NCBI GenBank assembly: GCA_027574665.1
Contig: CM050672.1
Coordinates: 6,122,001-6,186,000 of the forward strand
Direction of reading: 5' to 3'
Source of the DNA: Rhynochetos jubatus
Lineage: Eukaryota; Chordata; Aves; Eurypygiformes; Rhynochetidae
DNA length: 64,000 nucleotides
A program made the position numbers and the translations under genes. Under the pieces are notes generated by a model that was given only the letters and a program-made list of their open reading frames with translations, was not told the origin of the DNA and did not search any database. Shown in pieces: positions 21,401 to 33,200 of the stretch; the stretch's first letter is position 1; the number at the start of each line of letters is the position of its first letter.

Positions 21401-23345
21401 TTCCTTCCTGTTGGTTTAATCTTTGACAACATACCTAGTCTATATTTACGTCATGTCTTCATAACCTTTTTGAGGAGATGTTAACCGTAGGTTCCGGTAT
21501 TACCCAGGCAAGTATGTACAAATGGATTTTCAAAACAGTAACTTGTCTGTATGGCAGCCAAAGCAGGAGCAATCACCGTGAAACCACTAGCAAAAGTATG
21601 AAGGAAAAGTCAAAGCTGACTTTCTTTAAATTTTTAATCTGCAGTGATGGTGCGTGGATCAACATCAAGAGCATAAAGCACTTTCACAAGTGGGTCATAT
21701 TTCTGTTGACTGCCTGCCTACCATATTCAAACAACCCACGTCAGTAACAATAAACCTCAATTCTTTCTAAATATGAGAAGCAAGAGTACGTTTAACACTT
21801 GAAACGTACATAAGGAATTGCCATAATGCATAGTATCGTTTTTATTATTCGGTATCCCTTTGGATTCTACATACAGAGCTCCACTGACATTTCCACCTAC
21901 CATTTCCAGTATTACACAAATCAGATTTCACTAAACATAAGCGCAACAGCCGACAACAACAACCCACCACGATAAAAAGAACGATTCTGAGCAAACTGGA
22001 AAACACTAAAAAAATAAAAGTATTACCTTGGCTTCTGCCACTCTTTTCATTTCCACGTACTTAATATCCTGCGTCCTCATCAATTTCACCTGTTCAGGAG
22101 TCACTTCATCCTTCGGCTGCTTTATTTTATGAACTCCATCCTAAAACCAGACAGAACACAGCACTTACGGTTAGATACCATTCCAGTCACAGCGTACGAC
22201 GGGTCCTAAGAATAAAAGCAAAAGACCCTTCTTGTCCTTTGCCCCTCATTTGCTTCAAAGCCTTCCACAGGCACCAAACCAAGTCTGCCAATTCATTTAC
22301 TAATTCATAAATTAAAAGCAAAACACAGTAGAAAAAGATGACGTCACTTAGAGCAACGCAGTGTAACTCTGCTTGAAGACAATTTACTTTCTCACCTGGA
22401 GCTCTGCACGTATCATTTTAAAGTAGAACTCATCAGGATTCTTGTCCAGAGCTTTCTTTTGAAGCGCTCTGAGGGCATTCTGTTTCTTGTGATAGTCACT
22501 GGGAAAGAGGAAAAAAAACAACCAGTTGTCCAGCAGTTTCTCCACGTTCACACTCCCTGCTGAGATGCTCGGTCACTCAAAGCTTTGAGACAGCAGACAG
22601 GGCTCCTCATACAGGGCTGGCCACCAACAAACAACTTCAGCTTTACAGTTTATTCCTTAACAAAGCTGGAAATGGACAGTGTCCAACAGTAAGCGTTAGG
22701 GGAGTAACGGGAACACATCCACCCACTCTGCAAAGCTTACTCCTAGATCTTCTACAGAACCACTCGTTAAAGACGGGTGATGGCGCTTATATGTTTCATA
22801 TTAATCACAATCATAACGGTTTCGTGGGGCCTTCGCCCCCCACGTTCCCCTTCCCCCTGATTCAGCCGCAGCGCTATTTAACCGTCCGTGCGTGCCGCGT
22901 CTGGTTCTGCGAAGCGCTGTTAGCCGAGATGAGGCACACCGGTTCTTGTGCCACCGAGAACACCGGCTTCTCGCACCGCCTCTGCCGTCGGTGACGCTGC
23001 GGAGCAGCACCCGGTAACGCTCTGGAGCGATGCCCGTGGGCGCGGCCAGGGCCGCCTCCGTCGCTCCCGGGTGCCCAGCCGCAGCCACCCCCGAGGCCGC
23101 CCTCCCCTCGCGGCGGCCCGACTCACTCTGCGCGGAGCCTGTAGTCTTTCTTCTTCTCCAGCAAGCCCAACTTCTTCCGGAAGGCGGGCTAGAAGGAAAG
23201 ACAGGGAACGGCATGGGCGGCCGCCGCCATCGGCGAGCCGCGGCGGGGCCCGGCCCGGAACGGCCCGGCCTGGCGCACTGACCTGTGCCCGCTCGCGGTG
23301 CGGGCGCTGTCCCGACTTGGCGGCTTTCCTGAAGGCGGCCGACAT
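18464..23345 (-). CDS. UTP11: UTP11, U3 snoRNA-associated protein (SSU processome), complete
   Basis: UTP11 is a nucleolar component of the small-subunit processome, needed with the U3 snoRNP for early pre-18S rRNA cleavage. Coding exons in transcription order are 23,345-23,283, 23,188-23,127, 22,498-22,396, 22,140-22,027, 21,281-21,188, 20,865-20,735, 19,187-19,077 and 18,547-18,464 (TAG). Phases join cleanly to 253 aa, the human length. Family hallmarks are the AFRKAAKS start, a LGLLEKKKDY block near residues 27-36, EFDIATHLDT near 148-157, and basic coiled-coil-like QRIEREK (204-210) before a Lys/Arg-rich C-terminus ending QRKR. Intron 5 uses a GC donor (GC at 21,187-21,186) with a normal AG acceptor. 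Exon 6 ends in a weak donor (AAG/GTGCTG). The ATG at 23,345 lies in ACATGGCGG, a YY1-like word. Nothing suggests a pseudogene. Confidence 0.97.
21099..21150 (-). repeat. CR1 LINE 3'-tail fragment
   Basis: The words AGAATGGTTTAGGTTGGAAGG and AAAGATCATCTAGTTAA are the reverse complement of the typical avian CR1 3' end, so the fragment is in minus orientation. It lies within UTP11 intron 5. Confidence 0.75.
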
Positions 23346-24760
23346 GGCGGTGGCCTTCACTCGCCTGACCCGGGTGTCCCGCCGCGGTGCCGGTAGCCGG
23401 TATCGGTACCCCTCACTCTGCCCCGGCCCGCCGCAGCGCCGTGAAGCGCCACGAGCCGTGCACGGGCCGGAAGGGGCGGGGACTCTGGGTCGGAGGTCGC
23501 GCGCGAAGCTCGCCGGAAAGAGGAACTGTCGCTATGACAACGCCGGTGCTCGGCTCGCGCGCCGTGGCGGTGCTGTGCGGGTGGGACCGATCGCACCTCT
23601 CCTGGGGTGGGGGGTGGCCCTGCCGGGACACGGCCCTGAGGGTCCGGCCGGAGCGCGGGGACCTGCGCCCGTGGCCGTGCGTGCCGCTGTCCGGTGGCCG
23701 AAGCCGCCTGGGAGACACGGCCCCGTCCGTAGGGCCCAGACCGGAGGGGCACCGGGCGGCCGGTGCGGGGAGACGGCCGGGCACGCCCCGAGCTCCACGC
23801 GTGTTTCAGCCGTGGGGCTCGTTGCGAGCCCAGGGCTGCGCTGGGGAAGAGCAGCGCCTTCCAGAAGGGGGAGCCGCAGGGCAGGCGATGGGCCGCGGCG
23901 GCGGGGGGAGCTCTGTGGGGCGCTCCGTGGGGCTGCCTCGTGTCCAGCGCCGAGCCTGGGGCTTTCCTACCGGGCAGGACGGTGTTTCTCCGCTGCCCGT
24001 TCGGAGCCCGCAGCCGGCCGGCTCTCCCGCAGCCCATCACCGCTGAGTAGCGGGAAAGAGCAGCCCGCGGCGGGCTCTGCGGCAGCTGGGCTGTGGGATG
24101 GCCGCTCGGCAGCGAGCGGGGGGGCGAAGGGATTAGGGCAGGGCTCGGGGGGGGGCAGTTCCGCCTCGCACGGCTGCTTCACGGCGAGCATCCCGCCGGG
24201 GGTCGGGGACAGGCGGCCCCGCTACCGCGGCACACGGACGCTCAAGCTGGTGGGAGCGTCCCGCTCGCACGCAGCGGCGGCGACGGCGTAACCCCCTCCC
24301 GGCTCTCGGGGCGGGCACCGGGCGGGCCAGCCCGCCGCCCCCTCGGCTCCGCCCCGTCCCGGGCCGGGCTCCGCGCCGTGGGGCTGGGGAGCAGTGCTGG
24401 GACGAGCCTGCCCATCGCCGGGGCGAGCAGCGAGCGCGGCGCGGCGCCGGGACGACGACCAGGTGGGTCGGGCCGGACTGGGACCGGGGAGGGAGCCCGG
24501 GCCGGCAGCCCGGGCCGGCGGCGGGAGCGGCCGCTGCCGCCCGTTGTGCCTCCCCGGGCGGGTCGGGGGGGGGGGGGGGGGGCGGGCGGCGGCGGGAGTT
24601 GCCCCGGGGCGCGGGGGACCGGGAGGGCTTGGAAAGGGAAGCGCCTCCGCGGCGGGTGTCCCTGGCGCTCTCCGTAGCATCCTCGCGGGACCCCGGTTGG
24701 GTTTGCTTTGTCGTTAACCGGGTCTTGGCTCGCCCGGAGCGCCCCGTTTCGGTTTTGTTC
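22850..24760. promoter_or_regulatory. CpG-island promoter, probably bidirectional for UTP11 (-) and FHL3 (+)
   Basis: CpG-dense sequence spans UTP11 exons 1-2 and runs about 1.4 kb beyond its ATG. In human these two genes are also divergent neighbours. Promoter-type words on the FHL3 side include CCGGAAGGGGCGGGG (ETS plus Sp1, about 23,469), an X-box-like GTCGCTATGACAAC at 23,528-23,541 and many GC boxes. An 18-base G run lies at 24,565-24,582. The long frames here (one of 447 codons) reflect the rarity of stop codons in GC-rich DNA and are not genes. Confidence 0.75.
24340..24462 (+). other. FHL3: Probable non-coding first exon of FHL3 (start uncertain)
   Basis: GACGACCAG/GTGGGT at 24,462/24,463 is the most convincing plus-strand splice donor in the island, and no ATG-led FHL3 coding sequence precedes it. 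The FHL3 start codon exon at 49 kb has a 5' acceptor, so an upstream untranslated exon must exist. Its placement here is inferred from the divergent CpG island. The 5' limit is a guess. Confidence 0.4.
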
Positions 24761-27700
24761 TAGGAAGCACATCTTATACCGTTGTTTTTAAAAGAAAAAA
24801 ACCCCAAAATCTTTCGGCCGTGTAAAATCGCACTGCTTAATCTGTATTTTAGTAAGAAAGCTCTGAAACTGTACCCAACCAATAAACTCGGAAGGAAACT
24901 TAAACCAAATGCTCAAACATGGTATAGAGACACAGCACATCCCGAAGGGTTGCTACGTTTCCAGAGAATCCCAGGATAGGTACGAGGAAAGACTGCTCCA
25001 ACCCTTGCTTTTTTGTGTGTGCGTGTGTTAAACAAAGACTCCAAAGTCAGTTTGCGATGACAAAACAGCGCAGTAGCTTTTCAGAGGTTTGTTTTCACTG
25101 AGCACAGCTTTGTTGCAGATTGTTGTATGTTTTCTTTTTTGGTTTCCAGTTTTGTGCTTGTGGTTACATTAATCACTTTGACTCTCTCCTGAGAACTCGT
25201 GGAAATGTTGGATATGCTTTACAGTTAGCCCAGTTGAGGCGTGTTAGTAGGAATTACTCTCCACCGACTCCAAACTCAAACGGACGGCGCACGATAGTGG
25301 TTCCCGTCCTCTGCAGTGCAGGCTTCACCACCCAGGTCTCTCTACTTAAAATTTTATTTAATACATTCGCTGTTTCCCAGTTTTGAACATCATAAAGAAA
25401 TCTTTCCAAAGTGGAAAACCCATGACAGGAGCATAGGGAAGGCCGCCCCAGACCAGGCCGAAGGTCTGATGAATGCAATATCCTGCTGGTGAACTGCCCG
25501 GGAAGAGCTCAGGGAGGTTTCTTTTCTGTAAATAAATTCTGGAATGTTTTTACCAAGCGTTAGAACTCCATGGCTCTTCTAGCCGCTGTGAATGTGCGTT
25601 TGTCAAATACTCCATTACCGTTAATTTTGGGGAAGTGTTTTCTTGGATGGTTCCTTAGGATTCTCTCATATTTAAATATCTTTGGCACGAGTCATGTTTT
25701 CCTGGTGTTCACAAAGGTGTTGAAGCTGCCTGGTTTCCCTAAGTCGCTTTGTGAAAATGTGGTTTAACTTCCTGATAGGCAGGAGAGCAGGAAAGGGGAA
25801 GTCTGGCATTTCTTCTGTCTTACTTATGTGCCATTTTTCTTTCCTTTTCCAAGGATGGAGACTATGGTTGCCTCCTTCTCTTGCTGGCTGCTTCCTCAGG
25901 GGCAGTCTCATGAGCATCAGTTTAATTCTTACCCAGCTAGGTCTGTAATTTTGTATACTTTTAAGGCTGGTGGCATAGCATAGGAGACAAAAATATAGGC
26001 AATATAATTAGTTATGGGCACTGATTATAGTGGATGCTCTACTGCAAAAAGTATGGTTTGGAATAAGAACTCATTGTACCTGTATTTTTGGAGTGGGAGG
26101 GACACACTGCAGGCAGGGTGGTGTTTGGGAATATCCAGAATTCCCTAGCAGGAAGCCCTGTGAACAGTTCCATGAGACCACAGGGTCTCAGCTTCTGGAG
26201 CAGCACTGTCTGTCTGTGTTGGATGTTTCTGAGGTGCCTCTTGGGGGGAAAACCCTTCTATCTCCCCTGCCTGCGGAATAGCATCCAAGGAGCAGAGCGG
26301 TGACTCGTATGTAGAAGACCTGGCTGGTTCCTTGGTCTTTGGGAGGACAGTAGGGCACTGCTGTTCCCTCTGCAGGGTTTGCAACCATCTGCACCACGTC
26401 TGCTGTCAGCTCAGCTTCCTGTTTACACTGCAGTTCATTTCAGAGCGGACTCTGAAACAGCCATGCCGTCTGAGGATGCAGCTGGGTGGCTCAGCAATCC
26501 GAGCTCATCATGGGGAAGACAGGCAGGAGTCTCATTCCTGGACCGTCTCTTTGTGGTTCCCGATCACACATGCTTCTGTTCTTGCCCTGTAGTGTACCAG
26601 GCAGTGTTCACCGGTCAGTAGATTTCTGAGGGGTGTGAGCTCAGTGATGTTCTTGTGGGTTTTGGACCTAGCAGCTTTAAGATGGAGGTGAACCCTTAAC
26701 TGATGGAGCCAGGACAAACTTCTCTGCAGACAGGTTACTGAATTCCCAGTGCACACCAGCTTTGGAAGCACTCGGTTGAGCCAGGACTCACCTGCTGTAT
26801 TGCTGGCTCTACAAGGTGAGATGCTTTCTGCTCCGTTCCCAATTGTGGCTGAGCTGGTGCTGCTACATGGCCTGCTGTGTTTGGAAATGCCAGCAGGAAA
26901 AGGGAATAGATTGATTATTCTGAGTGATTCTGGCTCTTTCTCCCTGGAGAAGGACACATGGTAATCACAGCACCCACACACAAGATTTTCACAGTGGTCT
27001 GAGATCCATGTTCCTGCCTGTCCTTAGGTCATGCCTGAAGAGCCCTAATTGCATCAGTAGCCTTGGGAGGGGCATGAGTGTAAACCTTTTTGCCTCTGCC
27101 CCACCTTCCATGTGAGAGTTTCCACAGACAAAGGAGGTGTTTACAGAAAACTGGGGGCTGGCTGGCTGGTCTGACTAAAGGCCAAACTTCTTCCCTGGAC
27201 AAACAGCTCTAGAATTTCTTGTAATTGCTCCAGTAAGGAGACCATTTCTCCTCTGGTGTTCGTTATTCAGCCTCCCTGGTCGACATCCGCTGTTCTTGGA
27301 TTGCCCATGCCCACCATGGAGCACCCAGCTTGGTCTGGCAGGAAGGTGGTGTGAATGACGCCTGCAGTTTTGCTCCGTGTTCAGCTGCAGAGTGCAAGCT
27401 GCTGCACCTCATTCCTCAGGGAACTTGGGCTGTTTCTGCTGAAGTAGGTGTAATTGCAGTGGCCAAGCTGGAAAAATTCAGGGAGAAGTTGACAGTTTTG
27501 CATGGTGATGTCATGAAAACAAGTGTAGATGTTAAAAAAGGAAGGAAACTGGGACAGCTATATCCATAGCCACCAGCTGCATCTAGGAAAGGAAGACGAC
27601 CAGTTGTTAGGGGGCAGGGAGACTTTACCCAGTACTTTTTAATCTCAGGATTGCTACCAAGAGTTTAGGATCACTGTTTTCAAGGATAGGACGTTCAAGG

Positions 27701-30700
27701 GCGAGGGCTGAGAGTTTGCAAGCAAAGGGGTTCGGCTGCATGTGCTTTGTTGGTTTCAATGGGACTTGGGTCCCATGACGAGTTGACAGCGCTGTGAACC
27801 GGCAGCCTTCTCCGTTCTGCAGTCGTCCGACAGAGAGGGGGCATTTCCCGTGAAGGCTGCGATGTAATTACTTGACTTTGTGCATTAAGAAGTGGTGTCT
27901 TCAGCTACAGCTGGAAAGAAAAATGCTCCGTTCTGCAGAGATGTAGTTGCTGAGAAAAGTCCTTGGTCTTTGTTTCTCCTCTTCCTTCCGTTTTGCACTG
28001 GTGTTGCCAGGTGTAAAACACGATTGTCAGCAGTTTGCAGGGAGGGGGAGTGTCAGTTTTCCTGTTGAAGAAAATACCAAGGGTCTGATTGTGAAAGGAA
28101 AGGGGAAACTGAAGAATGCCACATGGCTCCCACCTTCCTGTATTTCATCCTAGCAGAATTGCCTCTGCTGAGTGACTCACTTTGTGTCTGTTGGTATTTG
28201 CTAAATGGAGAACAGTTTCAGCAAATGATCCTGCCCTTTCTCAACAGGAGCCCACTGAAAGCATAATATTATCTGGGAAGAATCAGAAGGACATGTCCAT
28301 TAATGCAAAGCTAATAGTTAATCAAGAGTTATTTAGAAATGTGTTAACACAGAATCCAAACAGCAGTGCAATAAAAATCCTGAAATGTTTGTTCTTGTTC
28401 CTAGTGCTTTGGCTTTATTTGGCCTGTGGTCATCTGACTGCTAACTCATATTGGCTCTGAATATATTACTGTAGGTTGTCCCAGACCTGCACATCGCAAA
28501 GTTCTTCTGTGTAAAGTATTTTGAACTTTCTCAAATACCAACAATATTTCTTAAATCAGCACCATGGATAAATATTAACTCTAGACCCTTCTGATCACTG
28601 GATGAAAGTTTGTTGATGGTTATGCCCAACCTGCCCAGTGCCAGTTCTGTTCAGGAATATAAATTATCTTCCAGCACCAACCTGGAGGCTGATGTCAAGG
28701 ACATAATCTTAACTGCTTCCTAACTTAGGTTTGAGTGTCTGAGCTATAAGCCAGAGGAACGTGCTGTATCTAACCTGGAGCCGTTAGCGGCCTCCAGTGT
28801 CATAAATCCAGTGAGTGGAGAAGCCAGTGCAGGTGATGGGACAGCTGGAGCTGTTTTCCCTACACACAAGGGAGAACAGGACCTCTGAATAGCTCAAGGA
28901 AATGCTCAGTGTTGCTGGAACGGCTGCAGATCTGCTTCCCTAGTGCTTCCTTCAGCACATGTTACACTTGACCCTGCCAGTACTAAACGCCAATCGGAGT
29001 CAAGTCATTGTCCCTGGTGGCAGATTAAACGGCTTGGCCATTGTTGAGAGTCCAAGATTTTCCTCTCTCACCCTATTTAAATGACTGCTTGGATGTGCAG
29101 CCAAAGTAAACATGAGCTAATAAAAAATGTAGAGATAACAGATATGGACTAAACAGGCATGCTGTAGCACAAAGATGTGTGAGTTTGGCTTCCTTCTTTT
29201 CTGCTTTAGTTTTGAAGCTCTCTTACCTGAAAAAGAGGTGGTACAGATGAAGAATAACTTCCTTTCTATTGCAGTAAGGGACCTGTATTTATGGGCATCC
29301 TCTGAATAAGGAAGTCTCTTAGGCTGCTGCTGATGTAGTGCCTGCCTTGCTAGCACTGCCTTGCTCGAGGGCTGGACGTGCTGTGGCAATCCACGCAGCT
29401 TTGGAATACTTTCCTCTATTTCCCCACAGTCCATTTCCCGTTGGCCATAAATGCGTTTTCAAGTGACTCTTTCACTTACTCAGCACACAGCCCGTGAAGG
29501 CTGTTGCTGTACGATAACACTGAGATCAGTAGTCTGCAGGCGGTTGTAAGGAGGTGAGGGATCTGCGTGGCTATCAGGAGCGCGTGTACGTACGGTAAGG
29601 GAAAGAATGAGATTGGGAGAGGATGGACAATCTTGGTGCGTGATGCCACTGTGGAGTGATAGGGGTTGGGTTGTCCCTGTATTCCTGTGATGTGGCGCTG
29701 CTGAATACCGTGTTACCTGATAAAAGGTGCTGAAGTGGTACTACAATCGTTTGGATCTACAGCCGGTTTAAGTGCTCGTATGTCGTTAGCACGCGTAATC
29801 AGTGTGTGTCTGGAGACGGCTGACCTGCCAGAGTCCTGTTGCGGTGGCTTTCTTTGCTTCCCTCTTCCTGAGGCCTGGGTTGGCGTGCCGTCGGCACTGG
29901 TGGGACAGCGCGGCGTTGAACGCAGTCCTCCAGCCTCTGCCGTAGCGGAGTGGCTGCAGCGATCAAAAGGTTATAGGGAAACTGAGGGCTGAGAATGTGA
30001 TACGACATTAAAGGATTAAAGGCTGCTGGGCAATAATTACCGTAAACGATCCAGGCAAGTCCAGATCTAGGAACAGTTTTTCCTCTTTCATCCCAAGCCA
30101 GTCATGGCTCATGCTGACAGCACACCTGGAAATGAGGTAACTGAATACTCTGCCCACATTGTTCACATTAGCTGGGCTTGGGCACAGACGTAGCACGCGT
30201 TTTCTCTGCTCCTGGGCAACCTTTGTTCTCCTGCAGCCAGGAAGTCTCACTGGTAAAATGAGGCGAGGGTGCTTCTCTTGCTTTCTCGGGAAAGACGCTC
30301 CTAAGCCACCTGCGGTGTGACTTTCCTGAGAAATACCCTTTCCAGATGCGGAGATCTTGCTGCTATTGAAGTAGGAGGCGGAAATACTTCCAGTGCTGCC
30401 TGAACATGTTATTTAGGTCAATTGCGAGGAAGATGGCAACGTGAATCAGAAAAGGAGTTGGAAGAGGAGGAAAGTCATTAGACAGCAGCTTGACATCCCC
30501 TGCCAATGCAGGATTTTTCTCTGCCAGCACAGAAGCACAGTTAGAGATCACATTCATTGTCTCTGCACACTCCTGTAACTGAGTAGCTGCACTGGAAATG
30601 AAGAGAAGGCTGCAGACAAAAGCCTTGCCTTTATCACTCTGCATCAGCGTACCTGTTACCTGGTGTCTTAATTAATCTCTCCGAAACAGAGGGACAGAGC

Positions 30701-33200
30701 AAGGTCTCCTCCTTACGCCTCTGGAAAACAAGATACGTCAGAATAATTGCTCTAACTGCATCCAGTTTGGGTGAAGGAGTCTCCAGAAGATGCTTTTGTG
30801 GCAGCACAGGCACCCCAGTCTTGGGGCGGTGCTGGCCGAAACAGCCCAGGTGACTTTCCCACCGGGGCACGGCAGGCTGTGCCCGGTGTGCTGCGATGGC
30901 ACCCAGCCCTGCTGTGGGCACTCTGGGAGGCATGCAAAGCCAACAGCCTCGGTGTTGGGCTGCAGGGATGTCAGCGATAGTGGGAAACCTAAAAACGTCC
31001 CGTTGGGCAGGGCTTTGCCGAGCACTTCATTTCCCTTCCCAGAGGAAGCAGCCTGAATTTACCCGTTGCTCTACAGAGACCTGTAGGCTAAAACAAATTA
31101 TTCTTACGCAGAAGAAAACAGTGGGACCAACCTTAACTGATGAAGCAATTTGCCAGCTTTTAGCCTCGAGGTCCCTAGTCCCTTAGGGCGTTCCAGTGAA
31201 ATGGCTTGGGTCGGTTTCCCAGAAAGATCCCCTTGGATATGTGCAGTTGGCAATACTCTGGCTCATTACTGGCCGTTTTATTTTTCCAAGAGCCAGCTCT
31301 TGTTAGCTTCGTTCTCACAGTATTGTTTTCTTTCTAGAAGAAGCTTTTGCTGGCTCTCCTAAACTATCACATGGGAATTGCTTACTAGCTTAGGGGTTTT
31401 TTTTGTTTTGACCCAAAGCTGCGCTTCGCTCCCCTCTGTAACATTGCCAACATCATTTCCAGTCTCTTTTAAGCATATGTTTTGCAATAATATCTAAACT
31501 CTTGGCTCCAAACAACTGCCTTACGGACAGATTAGTATCTTTTAACAAAGGAGTTGAGAAGCAAGTAGTGAGAACAAAAGCAGTATCTTGAGAGCCTGTA
31601 AGACTCTCCTGACCTTTCCCAAAGGCCTCAGCCTAGACTTCAGCGTTGGGCTAGCAGATGGCAGAAATCAGGGTGGACTTTAGTTTGCACAGCCCTCTGC
31701 CTGGTCCCTGCTTGCTGGAAATGTGCTCTGCACATTGTTGCCATCTGGGCTCGACTGTACTATTCTCACCATCTCCAGGGAGCCTTCTCCAGCAGAGCTC
31801 ATCTCTGATGGAAGCCCTCTTTGGCTGACCTTGCACTGAGACCAGTATTAGCAGCGTGGATTTTTGAGATCTGACAGCAGCATTCTTCGTAGGAAGAAAA
31901 CTGGCTTGGGAAACGTTTTGTCCCAGCTGGGAAATAAGGTATGCTGCTTGCCAGCTGCGTTTGCCAGGGATCCAGCTGGGGACGTAGGGTTAAACTAGAG
32001 AGCGAGGGGCTCAATAAGAACGTTTCAGAACTTCGGGAGAAAGTGCTACAGGAAGCAAAGGCCTTCCGAAAACCAACAGAAAATCACTTTCGATGGGACT
32101 AGATGTAGAGGTGGGAAGGAAGTTGCATGAGGCCATTTGGGAGCCAGCAGCAGCGGTGGGAGCATACCCCGTGTCTTCTGATACTGAAAACCTCCTCCTT
32201 GGTTTGCGTCAGTGCGTGTCTGGGAGGCTGCGCCCGATCAGTAGAAGAAAAGATTGATGGTTAGAGAATTGGCATCGTTGGAAGTGAAACTTCTCTCCTA
32301 ATTAGCACGTTGCTCAATTTGGGTTGCAGGTGAGTTGAGTTCCAGTTGCTCCATGTGTTTTGATGAGTTTGGTGGTGGTTGGTGCGTATGACGAGGTCTG
32401 AGTACACAGATTTCCGCATCTCCCTCAGACTCAATGGCACAAGGGTTAAATGTATTTGCTTTTGCTAAGGCTTTGGCTGCAAAGTTTTGTGGCAGACCAG
32501 AAAAAGTGTGTAAAGCTGATGCTCTGAATGTGAAATGGGACTATCTGCACTTCACTTCGATCCTCATTGCCTCTTCCTTCGTATCGCCGTAGTATCGTAG
32601 ATCTGGAGGTTGCAAATTGCAATTAAACTTGCACCAAATGGCTTTGGGGAGGTTTGTGCTTGGAAATCTTTGTTGTTGTCCTGGTAAATGTAAAACCCGA
32701 TGCACCAGACTAAAATAATGGATTTTCTAGAAAGGTTTCCTAATCCTTCTGAATTGTGATTCTTAAAATTTGTATTCAAACATCTTCTGCCACACCGGCA
32801 GGATGAGGCCTCAGAATGGTGTGAATAACCGCTCTTGGCAGCACCGTTTACCCAAGCAGCAGCTACGTTGGATCCTCTGTGTTCTGACCTGCCCGAGTGG
32901 CAGGTTGTCCATTCGCACCAGCTGCTGCAGTGTCCTGGAGAGCTTCCTGCATTGCTTTTCAGAGATTTATGTATGCAGGGACAAGAAATGGATCAGAAGA
33001 CTCACGCCACGAAGATCCTTTCCTCATGTTATGTGCTGTGTAGCCAGCTTTTCCTCCAAGCTCTTTCCAGCTGGCCTCTTCTCTCTGTGCTCTTCCAAGG
33101 TTTTTACCTTTATTGGCAGGAGTGAGCCTGGGGTTGTGGTGTTCTTTTGCTCATCCTTCGGTAGGGCAGGCAGTTGAGATGTGTTGAACCTACAGCTGAG
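24463..33200 (+). other. Left part of inferred FHL3 intron 1, no gene seen
   Basis: Mid-GC to AT-rich DNA without recognisable exons on either strand. Frames of up to 105 codons are scattered and unsupported. A few AT-rich patches could be regulatory, but none stands out. Confidence 0.4.

Noticed and set aside
22948-24291. 447-codon plus-strand open frame in the UTP11/FHL3 CpG island
   Set aside because: It starts at GTG, lies antisense to UTP11 exons 1-2, and stop codons are rare in such GC-rich DNA. No domain is visible.
30363-30644. 93-codon minus-strand frame
   Set aside because: No recognisable domain, no splice partners and a non-ATG-supported start. The length is within chance expectation.
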